Below, in pieces: positions 47,604 through 60,664 of a stretch of DNA of 64,000 nt; within the stretch, counting starts at the first letter, position 1; the number at the start of each line of letters is the position of its first letter. The stretch is taken from positions 372,001-436,000 of the forward strand of contig QNQO01006272.1 in the NCBI GenBank assembly GCA_003290165.1, in the 5' to 3' direction. The notes under the pieces are model-generated. The model was not told the DNA's origin, made no database searches, and saw only the letters and a list, made by a program, of their open reading frames with translations. The position numbers and the translations under genes are program-made. Source of the DNA: Berberis thunbergii (Eukaryota; Streptophyta; Magnoliopsida; Ranunculales; Berberidaceae).

Positions 47604-48480
47604 TGCCCCTTCATTTATTTGTATGTACTACTTTTCCATTCATCTTCAGCTCCTTCGCATTTTTCTTGCCTTGCATCTGTACATGTTCGTGCATCTGGGA
47701 GAAAAATTGTGTTCCCTTGGTTCATTTTCCAAAAACAGTGTCTTGTTTAAAAGGACCTTGAAATAGGTTGCTTTGATCATGTTTGGAATACCATGTAATG
47801 TGTTGCGTTGTGTTGCTTCAACAATTTTATTTATTACCATGTTCATTTTTATTTGCTCTTTCTAGTCTGTATTACATTACTGCCTTAATATGTTACAAAA
47901 ACAGAAAAACTGCCTCAAAACATCTGACAATCCCTTTTTAAACCATGCTTAGTCAAGTTGGTCAGACTTAACTTGGAAATTTTCTATTTTTGTATGCTCT
48001 CGTGTTGGTTGCATCTTTCATGTTCAGTACTAGTTTCATTATCTCGCAATCATTTGAAATTCCTGAGCTACAGTCTAATGAGTTCATGGATGTCACCAGC
48101 AAAAGTTAGGACTTCTTGCATTAAAAGGCTGGTAATTTATGTGGTGGCTCCATCCCATTCGAACTTTCAAAATTTCAATAGTTAAACTTCCAAACTGTGG
48201 CAACTTTGACTCTGTACTTGAAATGAATTTCCTGGTGAACTTGTTACGGACAATGACTGAAGGGGTATAATTGTTGTAAAATGAGTTATTGTTGATTTAC
48301 AGAAGGCGGTGACTTTTTGACTAACACTGCCACCACTCCCTAATTTTTTTTTGTCTAACACTGCCACCTGCTTAGTGAAAACGACATTTTGGCTTCACTT
48401 GGTAAACGGTAAAATAAATGCATAATGCAAAAGTTTACGACGTTACATAAATTTGGTGTTTGGTTGGTTTTATGAAAACA
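47604..48480 (+). other. 3' UTR of the RING gene and downstream spacer
   Basis: T-rich sequence after the stop codon. The transcript probably ends within about 250 bp (near 47830-47860, TTTATTTATTACC), but no unique polyA signal can be assigned. Short ORFs on both strands have no motif. Confidence 0.45.
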
Positions 48481-48589
48481 GTTATTAGAATTTGAATTCA
48501 AGACATTTGCATCTCTTAATTATAAAATTTTGCAAAACTTTGCAGGACAAAATCTCTCGCATTACCTTGCAAAACTCTCATCATCTCCA

Positions 48590-49010
48590 CGAGTACTTTC
48601 AACTCCTTCATAAACACCTCAAAAATCATCACTTTCACAACTACCATGGTCGCCACTACCACGACTACCATACCATAACCATCACAACCACCACCACCAC
48701 GCCACCTCCACTGCTACTACCACTATTATAGCATAATCACCACCTCCACCACTACCATAGTATAATCACCACTGCTGCCGCCACCTCCACCACTAACACT
48801 ACCACTGCCACAACCACCATAGCCACCACAACCATCACCGCCGCCGCCACCACAATCGGCAACACAACCAACTCCATTTTAACAGCGATCGCCATTGCCG
48901 CCACTACCACCATTTTAACAACCACCGCCATTGCCACAACCACCACCATCATTGTCTACATTCGCAATCACCACAATCACAACCACTATGACCATATCAC
49001 AATTACAACT
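48590..49010. repeat. CCA/CCACTA-type trinucleotide-rich low-complexity DNA
   Basis: A run dominated by ACC, CAC and ACCACTACC triplets with interspersed CCGCCG. The Val/Met-rich ORF on the minus strand is a product of the repeat. Confidence 0.9.
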
Positions 49011-49029
49011 ACTATCATTATCAACACCA

Positions 49030-50518
49030 CCTACAATCATTTGTCTTATTTGCATTGATTTTCTTTAATTAATACCAAGCGTCCGTAAAGTATTTATAAT
49101 GCATATACATTAATTTGCAAAATGCATCATTTTACAGGGTACCTTTGTGTGTTTTCTTCTCCACTTTTTGTGTGTTTTCTTTTCCAGAAAGAGCAGCTCA
49201 ACTGCTGCCTGTTGCCTTCTTCTTTTTTCTCTCTTCCATTCTAATAGCAGTTAGGGCTGTGAGATTAGGTCACAATCTTGCAAGCCTTAACCCAATTTCA
49301 CAGCGCTCCAGCGAGATTCGAACTCAATCTCAGCTGTGAGATTAAAAGAAAAAAATTTATCTTGCAACTAGGCTGTGAGATTGGAAAGGGAAAGAGAAGA
49401 GATTAGGCATGACATGGCTACACTAAGGGGTCTGCGGCCCTCAACTTGCTGCTATTGATGTGGACTTGCTGATGTGAATAAGAAAGAAAAAAGATAGGAG
49501 GAGAGAGAAATCGCATCGAGCGGCGGTGAGGGCAGCAACTGTGTGGGTTGCTGTTGTCTTGCTGCTGAGGAAAGGAGAGAGAAGAGAAATAAATTAAGAT
49601 AAATAATAAAAATAAAATTATAATGATGGTGTTAAATAGTAGGTTCAAAAGATGAATTTTTTTAAAGGTGGTGGTATCAAAGAGGGTGAGTGAGAGCATG
49701 CACAACCAACCTGCTCTCCAAAACCCTAATCCACGGATATTATTTTACTTAGTTGGCACCTTAGCAAATACATTTCTTTGTTGCTCTAAGTTAGAGTCAA
49801 CATGGCATCAACGGACTCTCTCTCTCTCTCCAGACTAAACGGCGAAAAATGCTCACTTGTTATCAATATTACAGTGTTTATCAGAAGATCTCTGTTAGCC
49901 CTTTCTTGGTTGTTCTATTAAAACATAATAGGGGGATATATTGAAATGAAATATATCAAATAACTAGCCTACGATTATGGGTGTTTTCAATGACTGTCCT
50001 GGGAATGTCGAGCTACAAATGCTGCTCCTTACCTGACCAGAACACAAGCAGCTTAACCTGACTACAATTCCACACAACAATCCAGTTTTCTCCCCTAGCA
50101 TAGGAGCAGCCTGACCTGAACAAAATTCCATAGAGGGGGATCTACCAAGGAGCCAACCTGACCCCTCTATATGAGATGTGTCCAACTTGGCTAGGAGGAC
50201 CACTTGGAGCCCGGCATCACAGATTGGACAATTAGAAGTCCTAAAATGTATAGCTCCTAGGTAAGATGATCCCCATCCAGCTAATATGAAGTTTGCTTTT
50301 TTTCCCACACAAAACTGTACACAACGCGAAGAACATGCTAAGCCTAATTCTCCTGATACTGATCTCACACAAAGTATAATATTGCACCAAGCATTAACTT
50401 CAGAAACTCTCCAGTTTTCTAGTTATTCACACAGCCTAAGGCTTTTACGTGGCTTTGCCATACCACAACTTAGGCTGTTTTGGCCATCTTATGTCTATCA
50501 AAAAACAACCATAATGTG
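49030..50518. other. Intergenic region
   Basis: No supported gene. A CT microsatellite (about 49815-49833) lies here. The 134-aa minus-strand frame 50368-49964 is Cys/Gly-rich without a recognised domain. The last 8 bases (ATAATGTG, 50511-50518) are the target site of the next element. Confidence 0.45.
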
Positions 50519-51335
50519 CAGGGGCGGATTTATGTATTGGATAAGGGGGCAATTGACCCCCTTATAATTTTGAAAAAGCTCATTAAGTTAATTGTATGTT
50601 TTATCTTGCCCCCCTTTAAAATTTTAGATTGCCCATCTTTATATGCAATCTTGGTTATTGACTCCAAGTTATTTTAAAACAAAGGGTTTTGTTTTCTATT
50701 TTTTAAACTCCACCTTCACCAATCTCAATCCCAATTCCACTCCATCTCTTTTTATTTTATTTAATCTCTCTCTCTCATTTTTCTAATTCCCATATATCCA
50801 CCCACCATCTCTCTGTTTTTCTTTTTTTAATCTCTCTCTATTTTAATTCCCACCATTAATTGAGTTGGAGATCGGAGGAAGGAAAATTATACATTTCAAG
50901 ATTTTTTTTTTAATTTCTATCTATTTAATCTCTTTATTTTAGATTAAACAATTATAAATTTTAGATTTCAAAAGTAGTTGCTTGTCTGTTTTGTCCGAGC
51001 TAGCCCAAAAGGAAAAAGTTTTCCATCCACTCTAGTCTAGAGAATAAACATTACTTAGGCTACTGCTGCTACTACTACTTGGACTTAGATTGTACTGTTA
51101 TGCTTGCCTCAACGCCAAAAAGTTAGAAATAAAGCAGAGCTATGCTTCTCGCCAACTCTCATCTTATACCACTATGCTTAATTTTGTTTTCTCCAATTCA
51201 AAAAGGTGAACTCTTTATTTGCTAACTATAGTTGAATTAATCATGCCATGTATATTTGTCTAGTTGAACAATTGTATAGTAAAATAGCTGTGTACTGTTT
51301 GCCCCCCTTTGTCTGCAATCCTAGATCCGCGCCTG
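50519..51335. mobile_element. Non-autonomous hAT element (Tip100-like), 817 bp
   Basis: The left end is CAGGGGCGGATTTATGTATT and the complement of the right end is CAGGCGCGGATCTAGGATT. The outer CAGG.GCGGAT.TA block matches the termini of plant Tip100-type hAT elements. It is flanked by a perfect 8-bp duplication ATAATGTG (50511-50518 and 51336-51343), the length expected for hAT. Both subterminal regions carry AGGGGGCAA / TTGCCCCC blocks. The interior is AT- and CT-rich with no transposase. Confidence 0.93.
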
Positions 51336-51905
51336 ATAATGTGTAACAAACATGTGAATAAAAGGAGGAAAACTATGATCTCATGGTCGAACCAACTACA
51401 TGCTTTCGGCAAAGCAATGGCCTAAAATCACCCGAAGAGAAGCTATGCCGCACTGCATAAACTCTTTGGTTGAGAAATTTCAACCAAATTTTGAAATTGT
51501 GATGTTCCACAGAAACCACAAATAAGTTCCTCAGCTGAATGGTAATTGGAATTTGAACTTTCCCATCGGTTCAAACTTAAGATGCACTTGTCTGACTGAA
51601 AATCTGCATCTATGAACTAAAACATTACCAGAATAATAGAAGAAACTCACTCTATCCTCTACCATGTACAGCATAGCTCTCGAACAATACAAGTGAGAGG
51701 CTTTAGAGAAAGCTCAACTGTGTAGAGTTTGAGCTTTATCTACAGCCACCCTCTCCAATGTTCACTTCCTAACCAAATACAAAATGATGCTTGAAAAGAA
51801 CTAGCAACCAAAAGCTGCTTCCATAAGTATACACAAAGAAAATGCAGCCATCAGTTTACTTAAATATTGCATTACGCTCCAGCTGAAATTTCCTGCCAAA
51901 CCCCT
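51336..51905 (-). other. Downstream region and 3' UTR of the CDF gene
   Basis: AT-rich. It is read in the minus direction after the CDF stop codon. No other gene is supported. Confidence 0.45.
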
Positions 51906-54900
51906 CTATGTGCTCTCTTGGAATGTCTGAGATCGAGATAAAGCTGCTGGGTTTGCATGCCCCACGTTAGTGGACTCTGATTCACAAACACTACCTTTAG
52001 TTTTAGGCTGGAATGCTTTAAAAACACCGCCTTTTGGCAAGGGCTCATTCTTTTTGGGCTTAATCCCCAAAGTATCCCAGATAGAACTCTTTGCAGCCGC
52101 ATCCGGATCATCAATTCTAAGCGTCTTGGGAACCCAAAGACATTTTTCTGATTTATTTTCTACCTGTAAATTTGTGTCTCTAGAATGTTTACCTAGGGTT
52201 GGAGAGCCAGTGCTGGAACAACCACTTTTGCTAGTCGAGGACGAAGGGGAGGGAATTCCTGTACATCCCGCCCATGGCATATTCCAAGCTCCAGCAGCAA
52301 AACCCTGCATACAACCCCAGTAGGTAGCAGGACCAAAAGGAAATGGGGTGGGTGGGGTGCAAAAGGCAGGAGCATCCACCGTTGATGTTGAACCCCACTG
52401 CACTACTTTGGTATTTCTATTATCTGGTCTGTGAAGCATCTCGGATGAACATTGACCAGGAGCTATATGATCTACACCATTCCAACCTGAGCCCCAAGGG
52501 TAAAGCCATGGTGGCCCAGGATAAAACTGCACAGCATGTGTAGGAATACAAAAAGAACCTGATATACCATGCTCTTCTCTCTTAACCACATTTTCAGGAA
52601 ACACTTCTTCCCCACTAGTAGAAGTCACCATGGAAGACCCGCATGAGGGAGGCTTTTGACCATTTTCTGCAGAAGCCGTAGCAGCCATCTCAACCTCTTT
52701 CTTCTGATCACCAAGATTCAACACGGATGTCATTGATTCACAAAGTGGTGCTTCAGGATGAAACTTCATTACCGCTTCATTTCCAATAATAGATCTTGCA
52801 GGGATAGATGGCACCCCACAGGAGAGAATTTGATGATTAGCCAAATCAGGAGTATCGATTGGTGCAGTCGGGGTTCCATCCGAAGACATAATTATGTGAC
52901 GATACTGTGAAGCTATGTGTTTATTCTTGCGTCGCCCAGCACCCACAGGGACATTTCTCATTGTTCCCCCAGCTGTCCAATATCTTTGGCAATTCTTGCA
53001 GAAGTGTCTAGGTTGATTAACATTGTAATTATTGTAGTAGCAGAATTTCGTGTCTAAGCTGTTGCAGCGAGGACATGGGACGATCTTGTCTGGTTTCTTC
53101 AAACCCTCCTTTTCTTGGCCAGACGTATCACTTTTTACCCTATCTTCATCAGATGCAGTATCTCTCTGAGAAGGAGTTTGATTATTGTCTTCCCCATCAT
53201 TTGTTACAGCAGCCGATTTATCTTGCTTACAATGTTCTTCGAGAGAATCCTCAACTTTCATTTTTGTTGTTGCTACAAACATATCCTGAAAATCAATAGC
53301 CCATTTAGTATCTAAGCATTGTAATTAAGGATTCTGTAACGAGAGCCAAAACCAAGATACTAGGAATACGATTACTAGGTTCAGGAAAATATCATAGAAA
53401 AATTATACGACATAACCAAACAGTTGTTAGTAAAAACGGGATGCATGTTTAGGTAACAATAATCATATCAGACGAGAAAGTATGACAGTGATAACTTGCC
53501 AATCTCTCTAAAAGCTCGAATTTATAGAGGACAAAACTAATCACATATCAAGCGACAGTGGAAAGACACATCGGTGGGATATCAATAGTACTACACCGTA
53601 AACTCACATGGGAATTGCTGTGGATAAACATATGAGAAATGCCCATGGACAATTGCAGTGGGCTTTAATATTCCGACAGCCAGTTCATTTATAAAATTTC
53701 CATTCATGCAATTAACTTATACACGTGCTAAGTAATTCAAGTCTACTGTCAATTCGAGAAGAGTGCAAATAATATATTGCTTTGATTCAAGAAACACGAC
53801 GCCAAGTGGGCTAATTAAGCCCAATTATCAAAGAATTGCATGAGCGAGCGAGATATATCGACATATGATTTTAGGATAAAAATCACAATCTATTAATATC
53901 GCAAATTGTGTGAAATGTTTTAGCAACTATGCCAATGTTTTCCTAATTTTGGTAGAAAATTTACGATTCAAACATCTTCATATTAAGAATACATTAATCC
54001 ATCTACAAATAACCTTAAAGCTACATTAAGACGCATGCACATTCCATCGAGGATCCTTGTGCCATTCTAAATAGCTACTCGGCTGCTAATCAGTCCAATA
54101 GCAAGTAGGACTCCTCATTCAGGGATTAATGGCCACTAATCGCTCCAACGGCAAGTAGGACTACTCATTCAGGGATTAATGGCTGCTTCGTCCAAACAAG
54201 AGTTTTCCTTCGTCTTCTAAGAGAAATTTAATAGAATCAAAACTATGCATATTAGCTACAGCGTATCTATGAAACGAAAATAAAGGCTATGGTATAACAC
54301 AAAAGATCCTTTGTACAAGTGAAATATTCACAATTAGTAATTAGTTAGCCATGTACTGTGAGTCTGTGACAATAGCAGTTTGGGGCTGTAGTGTATATAA
54401 TATTGTATTCAAGATTTCTATCCTGTTTATCCATAGAACACGACAAGAAATAATACCACTATAAACAAGACAAAAAATATTACCACTGACACTTGAACTG
54501 CGCAACTCTACTCAGTGAGTTCAAAAGAGGTCAACTCAGCCACGGCTGAGTGCTCACCAAATTACTGATACATAGTAACCTCACGTACACAGACGTGCAT
54601 TCTTACATCCATGGTGTTGAAATGTCTATGACACTCCTTGTAATGAACGATGAACGTGAATGTCAATACAATAACTCAAGAATTATGAATTGAATCATCG
54701 AATATGGTTTTAGCATAATGAAAGGGTTTTTTTGTTGATGATTTTGATATGACTTTAACATGCGTATATGTCATCAAAAGTAAGAAAGGGAATGCAAAAA
54801 GAACTTCTCAAAATAACATTAAAAGAGTTTCCCATCTACCAAAAAGTATTAAACAGATAGACCATTCACTTCCATTCTTGCGGACACGCATTATCATAAC

Positions 54901-57110
54901 AGGCCAAAATTCCATGCAAAGCTTTCCTTCATCAAGAGTAAGTGAGAAATGATGTCGAAGACTTACATTTCACGCAATCCACAATTACCAACAGATTCTA
55001 TTAGGAAGTATATTCCACACCAATTTCCCAACACGATTACAGATAGTTAGTAACATTCTTCCAATATTTCATACATCGATAAGGTTGCCTTGGAAGACCC
55101 AATCGACCCCCCAATGACCGAAGAAACAAGCTTGGAACTCGAGAACAAATGATTAATTCCCAATAATTTCAGCATGCAATGCACAAACCACTCACTTCAT
55201 ACCTCTTCGAAGGACATTCCCAGTGGGATGTTGATATGCACTTTACTACATGAATATGAGATCTTGTACAGGATATCTTTGACGCGAAATGGAATGACAA
55301 AGGAAGATATGAGTGGCATCCAGCAACCTCCTTTCCATTAAATAAATAGGAGAGAAGATTTCACAATGAAACTACTGTTTGATCTCACTTACATTCCCAC
55401 CCATCATCCTAACTCGTAAGCTTTATGTGATTCAACACCACCATGCTTCCTCATCCAACTCCCAATAAAAATGCCCCCTTATGGAGAAATGTTAACACCA
55501 ACACGCTGGTCCATCAAGTAATCTTTCCAAAATTGGCCCTACTGTGACTTCACACGTTAGAAACCACCCCATGCATGCATGAAAAACTTCCTTGAAGTTT
55601 GAGAGGTACCCCATGAAATCACCACAAAAGTGCTTGTGGGTGCCACTCCCGACTTTGAACTTGTACTTGTTGGCCACTTATTTTTCTCCATAAGCTTTCT
55701 TCCAACTGTCGAATCTCCAATTTCACTTATAAATATATTAGGACCCAAATCCATAACCATTGTATCACTTAAATGAATTTAATAAACATGTATCTACAGA
55801 ACAATAAGTACTTTTTTCTCCTTGCAAAGTGTATTTCCTTCTCTTTTAAAATATTTCTCATGCTCACGTCCATGTTTGTGTTCCTATGCTACATTTCATT
55901 TTTATATTTCTTCCACATTCCCGACATGTGAAAAGGATAAGTGCTGATCTTTTTCTCTTTCGTAAGCATCAATATAATTTTCAGTTGCAAAATTATGCAA
56001 GTTAGTTAGACTGAGCTGATCATCCTCAAAATGTGAAGTTCTCCCTTACAGCCTCACTTACCAGAGGTGGTAAAGTAGTAATAAGTCGACATGAAATATA
56101 ATCAAGCATCATCAACAAAAGATACACTGATTCAACTCCATTCATTAGAAGGCTCTAATTTTATTGATAATAAGAAAGAAAAAAGGTATAGTTCTAAACT
56201 TTTTTCTTCGAAAAGGTTCCTATAGGAAACTAATATTACAGTCTGGCATTAGTGTCTATGTTTCCAACAGTATAGGCATGGTGCAAGCCTCTTCCTCAAG
56301 AGCTGTGAAACTGAAAAACCAATACAATGTTAAAACTTAAGTAGTTTCTACATATAATATAAATAAAATATTAGTTGATATATATATATAGTCACACAGC
56401 TTCAAATCCTACAATTAAAACATGCCTTATGCAAAGGCACAGGACCGAACAGTATAGTTTACCACTCTCTACTTCCTCAACGCCAGATGAAGTATAAAAG
56501 TTATACCAACTTAAAATCCTTTTTTATTTTAGATAATTAAAGAACAACAAAAACAGTCATAATTCTACGCGTGCACATAAAGTGTGAGGAGCACCGGTAA
56601 GTGTTAAGGTGTATTTGAATTGAAAGCCTTGAGAATCCAAGGAGTAATCCTTAAATATATTCAGGCCTGGATGTATGCGTTTTGTTGTGTTTCAGTTAAA
56701 AGCCTGATCACTATTGCACACAAGATGAATGCTATTGCGACGGAATTAGGACTATTGACAAAATAGAAATTTGAAATTAAAAATCCAGATTACGAAACAT
56801 CCAACAAGAAATATCATGTAAAGAATCAAGGGCCTTTTTATGATTTAAAAAAAAAACAAGAATAAGTAAGGTAAGGGATCCTAATTGAACCCAAATAACC
56901 AACATGTAAATAAGATAAACTTCATGGTCCTTTAGGATACTCTCAGAGCTCAATAATTGAGAATACCTCATTGTGTTTGTGCTGTGGGTAGTGAGTCGGA
57001 ATCTGACCTCCGGGGTGGGATTTCTGGAGTGGGTCCTCCGGAATCTGAGTCTCCGGCAAGGGAATGGTCTTTCCAAAGAGCTTGATAGCCGGATCTTTAA
57101 CATCCAACAT
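51906..57110 (-). CDS. Cycling Dof Factor (CDF)-type Dof transcription factor, two exons
   Basis: Exon 1 is 57110-56967 (48 codons, phase 0), exon 2 is 53285-51906 (including stop), and the intron of 3.68 kb has GT at 56966-56965 and AG at 53287-53286. The joined protein is 507 aa. Exon 1 starts [20 protein letters not shown], the N-terminal block of CDFs. Exon 2 carries the Dof domain (residues about 119-170): [20 protein letters not shown], then [15 protein letters not shown], a CX2C...CX2C zinc finger that binds AAAG sites. The C-terminus has [12 protein letters not shown] and [10 protein letters not shown], conserved CDF blocks, the region in which Arabidopsis CDF1 binds FKF1 and GI. CDFs repress CONSTANS and FT in the photoperiod pathway and are light-regulated via ubiquitination; I infer that role from the family. 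Confidence 0.95.
53286..56966 (-). other. 3.7-kb intron of the CDF gene
   Basis: GT-AG intron between exon 1 and exon 2, AT-rich. It contains a 50-bp tandem duplication at 54081-54180 and no recognised gene. Confidence 0.85.
54081..54180. repeat. 50-bp tandem duplication in the CDF intron
   Basis: Units 54081-54130 and 54131-54180 are near-identical and share GCAAGTAGGACT and CTCATTCAGGGATTAAT. Confidence 0.9.
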
Positions 57111-57660
57111 TTCTCACTCTCTCTCCTTGTTTTCTTCGTAAACAAAACAAGTAAAAGCAAAGCAAATCAAAGTCCCCTCTTCTTCATCTTCTTCAAAGTT
57201 GAAACTATGAGGAGAAAGTGAAAGAGAGAAAGAAAGACTTTCATTAAAGAGAAAGAAAACTTTTTCTTTCTTTCTTTCTCACTTTGCTCGCTCTCTCTCA
57301 CACAAAAGCGAGAGCACCAATAACGTGAAGGAGAAGAGGAAGACAAGAGGAGAGAGTTTTTATTTTTAATTTAATATTTTTGACCGGGAATTGCCTGTAA
57401 TAATGATGCCAGGGTGGCGTGCAAGTCAGCAATGTAGGTGATTATGGGCCACGACTTCTCGTGGCTGGAGATCCGAAAGGGCGGTGACGTCAATTGGTTT
57501 GGAAAAAGAAAAGTGTAAAGAAACTGATGATTGATGACTGATGACTGATGACTGATGACTGATGACAAGGCAATGGCAAAGACATGCAAATGCAAATGCA
57601 AACGCAAGAGAAAAAACCTTTCCACGTAACTATCCCTCCCTCCAGCCCTTCTAGCGCTCG
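57111..57660 (-). promoter_or_regulatory. CDF 5' UTR and promoter region
   Basis: The CDF start at 57110 is preceded on the minus strand by a CT/GA-rich leader (57115-57320). A 7-bp tandem array lies at about 57530-57566. No individual promoter element is claimed. Confidence 0.4.
57530..57566. repeat. 7-bp minisatellite (TGATGAC)n
   Basis: The run TGATGACTGATGACTGATGA gives about five units of TGATGAC, about 420-460 bp upstream of the CDF start codon. Confidence 0.88.
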
Positions 57661-57664
57661 AGGA

Positions 57665-57815
57665 AAGGGGCGAGGAAATGGGTGAGGGTTTTATCACTTA
57701 TTTCCTTCGAGATTCGTGAAGTTGTGCATCTCGAGAGTATAGGTGTACATCTCGAGGGGGATGAGCGATCACACTCACCCCCTCGCCCGTTTCCTCGCCA
57801 TTTAGAATTTTCCCC
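57665..57815. mobile_element. Foldback MITE, copy 2
   Basis: The arms GGCGAGGAAATGGGTGAGGG (left) and the complement of CCTCGCCCGTTTCCTCGCC (right) are inverted. The right edge CGTTTCCTCGCCATTTAGAATT matches the 35124-35290 foldback, so the two are one family. It lies about 550 bp upstream of the CDF start. Confidence 0.8.
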
Positions 57816-60660
57816 CTCCCTCACTCTTTTTCGGATAAGGGCAACACTGATTCCTAAATACATGAATTAAAATTATTTATCCGCTAATTTGTAGTTTTTC
57901 TTGTGTGATTGTAGGGCAAACTAAGCATCATCACTGAGAGTATCCGGAATGGCTTGTTACATGCATCCACAATAGGATTAGAGATGGTAGTGGGCGGTTG
58001 GTATCTGTCACAAATTTAGAGCAGATATGGATTTGGCCATATCTGCATCACCAATACCCGTGTAAATATGTAATTTTATTAAAATATTCTTAGGCCCTTA
58101 AAGCAAAAAACCTTAACCCTAAACCATTATCCGCCTCTCTGGCTCTTTCCACTCTCATTTTCATCTATTATCTTTCTCTTTTCTTCTTCTTCTTCTTCTA
58201 ATATTCTCTCAATTAATTTGTAGTTTTGCATATGTGTCTCTGCAAGGTGTAGTCGGAGGAAAACTAGCAAAATCACAGTTTCACAGGTACTTCCACTTTT
58301 TTCTCTTTGATTCATTTTTTCCCTTCTTCTTTTTTGTCTCTTCTTATGTTCTCTCATCCACTCCTCCCTACTGAAAATATTCCCCTTGTAAACTACCCCT
58401 GTGTATCAAACTAATTTTTTGTTATTAGGTTTTGTTCGATGGGTAGATTTGATTTTGTGAATGTTTAGTGAAAATCCAAAAAATCAACACTCAAATAGAG
58501 CTTTTTGTTTGCAATGAAAAGTTGTATTAAATGAAGCCTATTTATAGGAGAAATGGAATGCATTTAATCATAATAATTTTTTTCTTACTATACTAACTAA
58601 GAGTTTAAATGAATTAAATTACCAGCTATGATTTGAAGATAGTGACAAATTTTGAAATAAGTTTTCATTTGGATACAATAAGAAAAAATACAGCAAGTAG
58701 TAACATTGCACCATTTTTGGTACATTTGAAAATTGAGATTCACATTAGCTTAGGACTGATTTTTTGCAACATTTTTAAACTAATATATTAATATCCAGTT
58801 CTTTAAATATAAATCAACAAAAAATAGTTTTTTTTAAAGGTCATTTTATTAAACTACATTAAGATTTTATGTTACTTATTATTTTGTTTTTTTATAAAAA
58901 TAAAAAGAAGAAGAAAAGGGAATAAAAAAAGAAGAAATTGTAGATCTCTAGATCATCAATGCGGCCTAAAATATCCTCCATTATCTTTCTCCAAATGAAC
59001 CAAATATCCTCCATTCTCTTTCTCTACCCTATTTACGGAACAACCATCTTCCCCAATCCCCCACTTCCAAAAAATAATTAAATAAATAACACCATCTGCC
59101 CCACCCCTTCCCTTTTAACCTCCCCGCCTTTACTAAACCAATATCCACCTCCAAATGAAACCACCCCAACACCACCATCTTTCTCCCAAAACCTCCCCAA
59201 CTCCAACTGAAACCAACCCAACTCTTGAACCACCATCATCCACCCCTCCCCTATGTTCCTCACTCCAATTGTGATAAAAAGGAGGCATGCAGAGAGAGAT
59301 ATAGACGAGTGAGTGAGGGAGAGGTGGCATGAAGCTCTTGTGGGTTGTGTGGTTAGATAAGGAGGGGGACTTAATGTTTTTAACGATAATGATGTAATTT
59401 CGCCTGTAAATTTAATGTTTTGATGAAATACCCTGCGCGTTGAAGAAGTCGCACTGAAACACACACAAATACTATTCGCTTTACACTAGTAGAAATTTAT
59501 GTCAATTTTTTTATATAGTAATATTAAGATACTATACATTTTTCAAGCGTTACAAAAAAATATAAAATAAATAACACAACTTACTACATGATCCAAGCTT
59601 TGAAAAAAAAACTACTCAACACAACTAACTTCCAATGTAGTTATTCAAGAATATACACATTAAGAAATTGAGCAAGTCAAACTACACGAGGCAATGTCAA
59701 GCATGAAGGAAAGTAATGTCAATCGTAATTCATCTGATGACTGCTCATGAGGGGTGTTCTCCTCATTATTGGCAAAGATGATGTTGCCATGTGCATACTA
59801 TCACCCACAATGAACAAATGTTTGCTTGTTGATGACATTTTTTATCGATTAGTTAGTTCCACTGGATTATTTGGTGACTCTTTTCAGAGGGTCCAATCGT
59901 ATCAACTGATCTAACTTCATATCCCTGTTGCTGCAAAAGATTAACAATCTGATAAAACAGCCTCATCAGGCACATTTGTCATGAAAGCTAGAGATACACA
60001 ATCAATAACCACAAAAGGCCAACCTAGACAAACCCCCTGCTTCCTTCCAACAATTTTTTTTTTGAGGCCTTGTTCCAACATCGACAAGCACACAATCTCG
60101 GTGTTACTCCAAATCACTTATTAATCCAAAATGGCAAATTTCCACTAAATTGAAACCTCTTGATTTATTATACCTCTGAGAAATTCTTCTTACTTTACTC
60201 AGTACATTGAAGTCCCACTGATAAGCCAAAAAAACTGCCACGAAAACGACAATGGTTCCACTACATTGATATGCATGTTACCCACACCTACTTCTCTTAC
60301 TAGATAAAGGATTTACTAAGATCCTCAACTCCCTTGTATCAGAACTTTGTCTTTTTCAAGCAGACACAATATGGCTCTCCATAGATGACAATTTTTTTCA
60401 TTTGTTGTCACGTCAGATTCTACTCTCATTTCTTATATATATATATAATACTAAATTTTTGTTATTTCACATTTATTTAATACTTCATAATAAGCTAATT
60501 TTTTTTCCATTGTTGGACACAAAATCACAATCCACTCTCTCAACTTGTCTCGACACTTAGTCATGATCTTCATCAACTTTGACTTGGCATACTAAATTAT
60601 TGCAGTAATAGAGAATGAACGCCCTTTGAGAATTAACAAATTAAGAACTTTTGCATTGTT
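57816..60660. other. AT-rich intergenic region
   Basis: No protein domain is recognised. The 128-aa minus-strand frame 59464-59078 is low-information, and the CT-rich 58127-58357 frame is composition-driven. I can support no gene here. Confidence 0.4.
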
Positions 60661-60664
60661 AATT

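Noticed and set aside
47164..47766. Frames of 87 and 110 aa on the + strand
   Set aside because: Out-of-frame shadows of the RING E3 CDS and its 3' UTR.
48752..48952. Val/Met-rich minus-strand frame
   Set aside because: Composition artefact of the CCA/ACC low-complexity tract.
51970..52323. 117-aa + strand frame
   Set aside because: Antisense shadow of CDF exon 2.
56777..57160. 127-aa minus-strand frame covering CDF exon 1
   Set aside because: It is in a different frame from the true CDF exon 1, which reads [14 protein letters not shown].
59078..59464. 128-aa minus-strand frame
   Set aside because: No recognisable domain, Ser/Thr/Pro composition from CT-rich DNA and no splice or promoter support.
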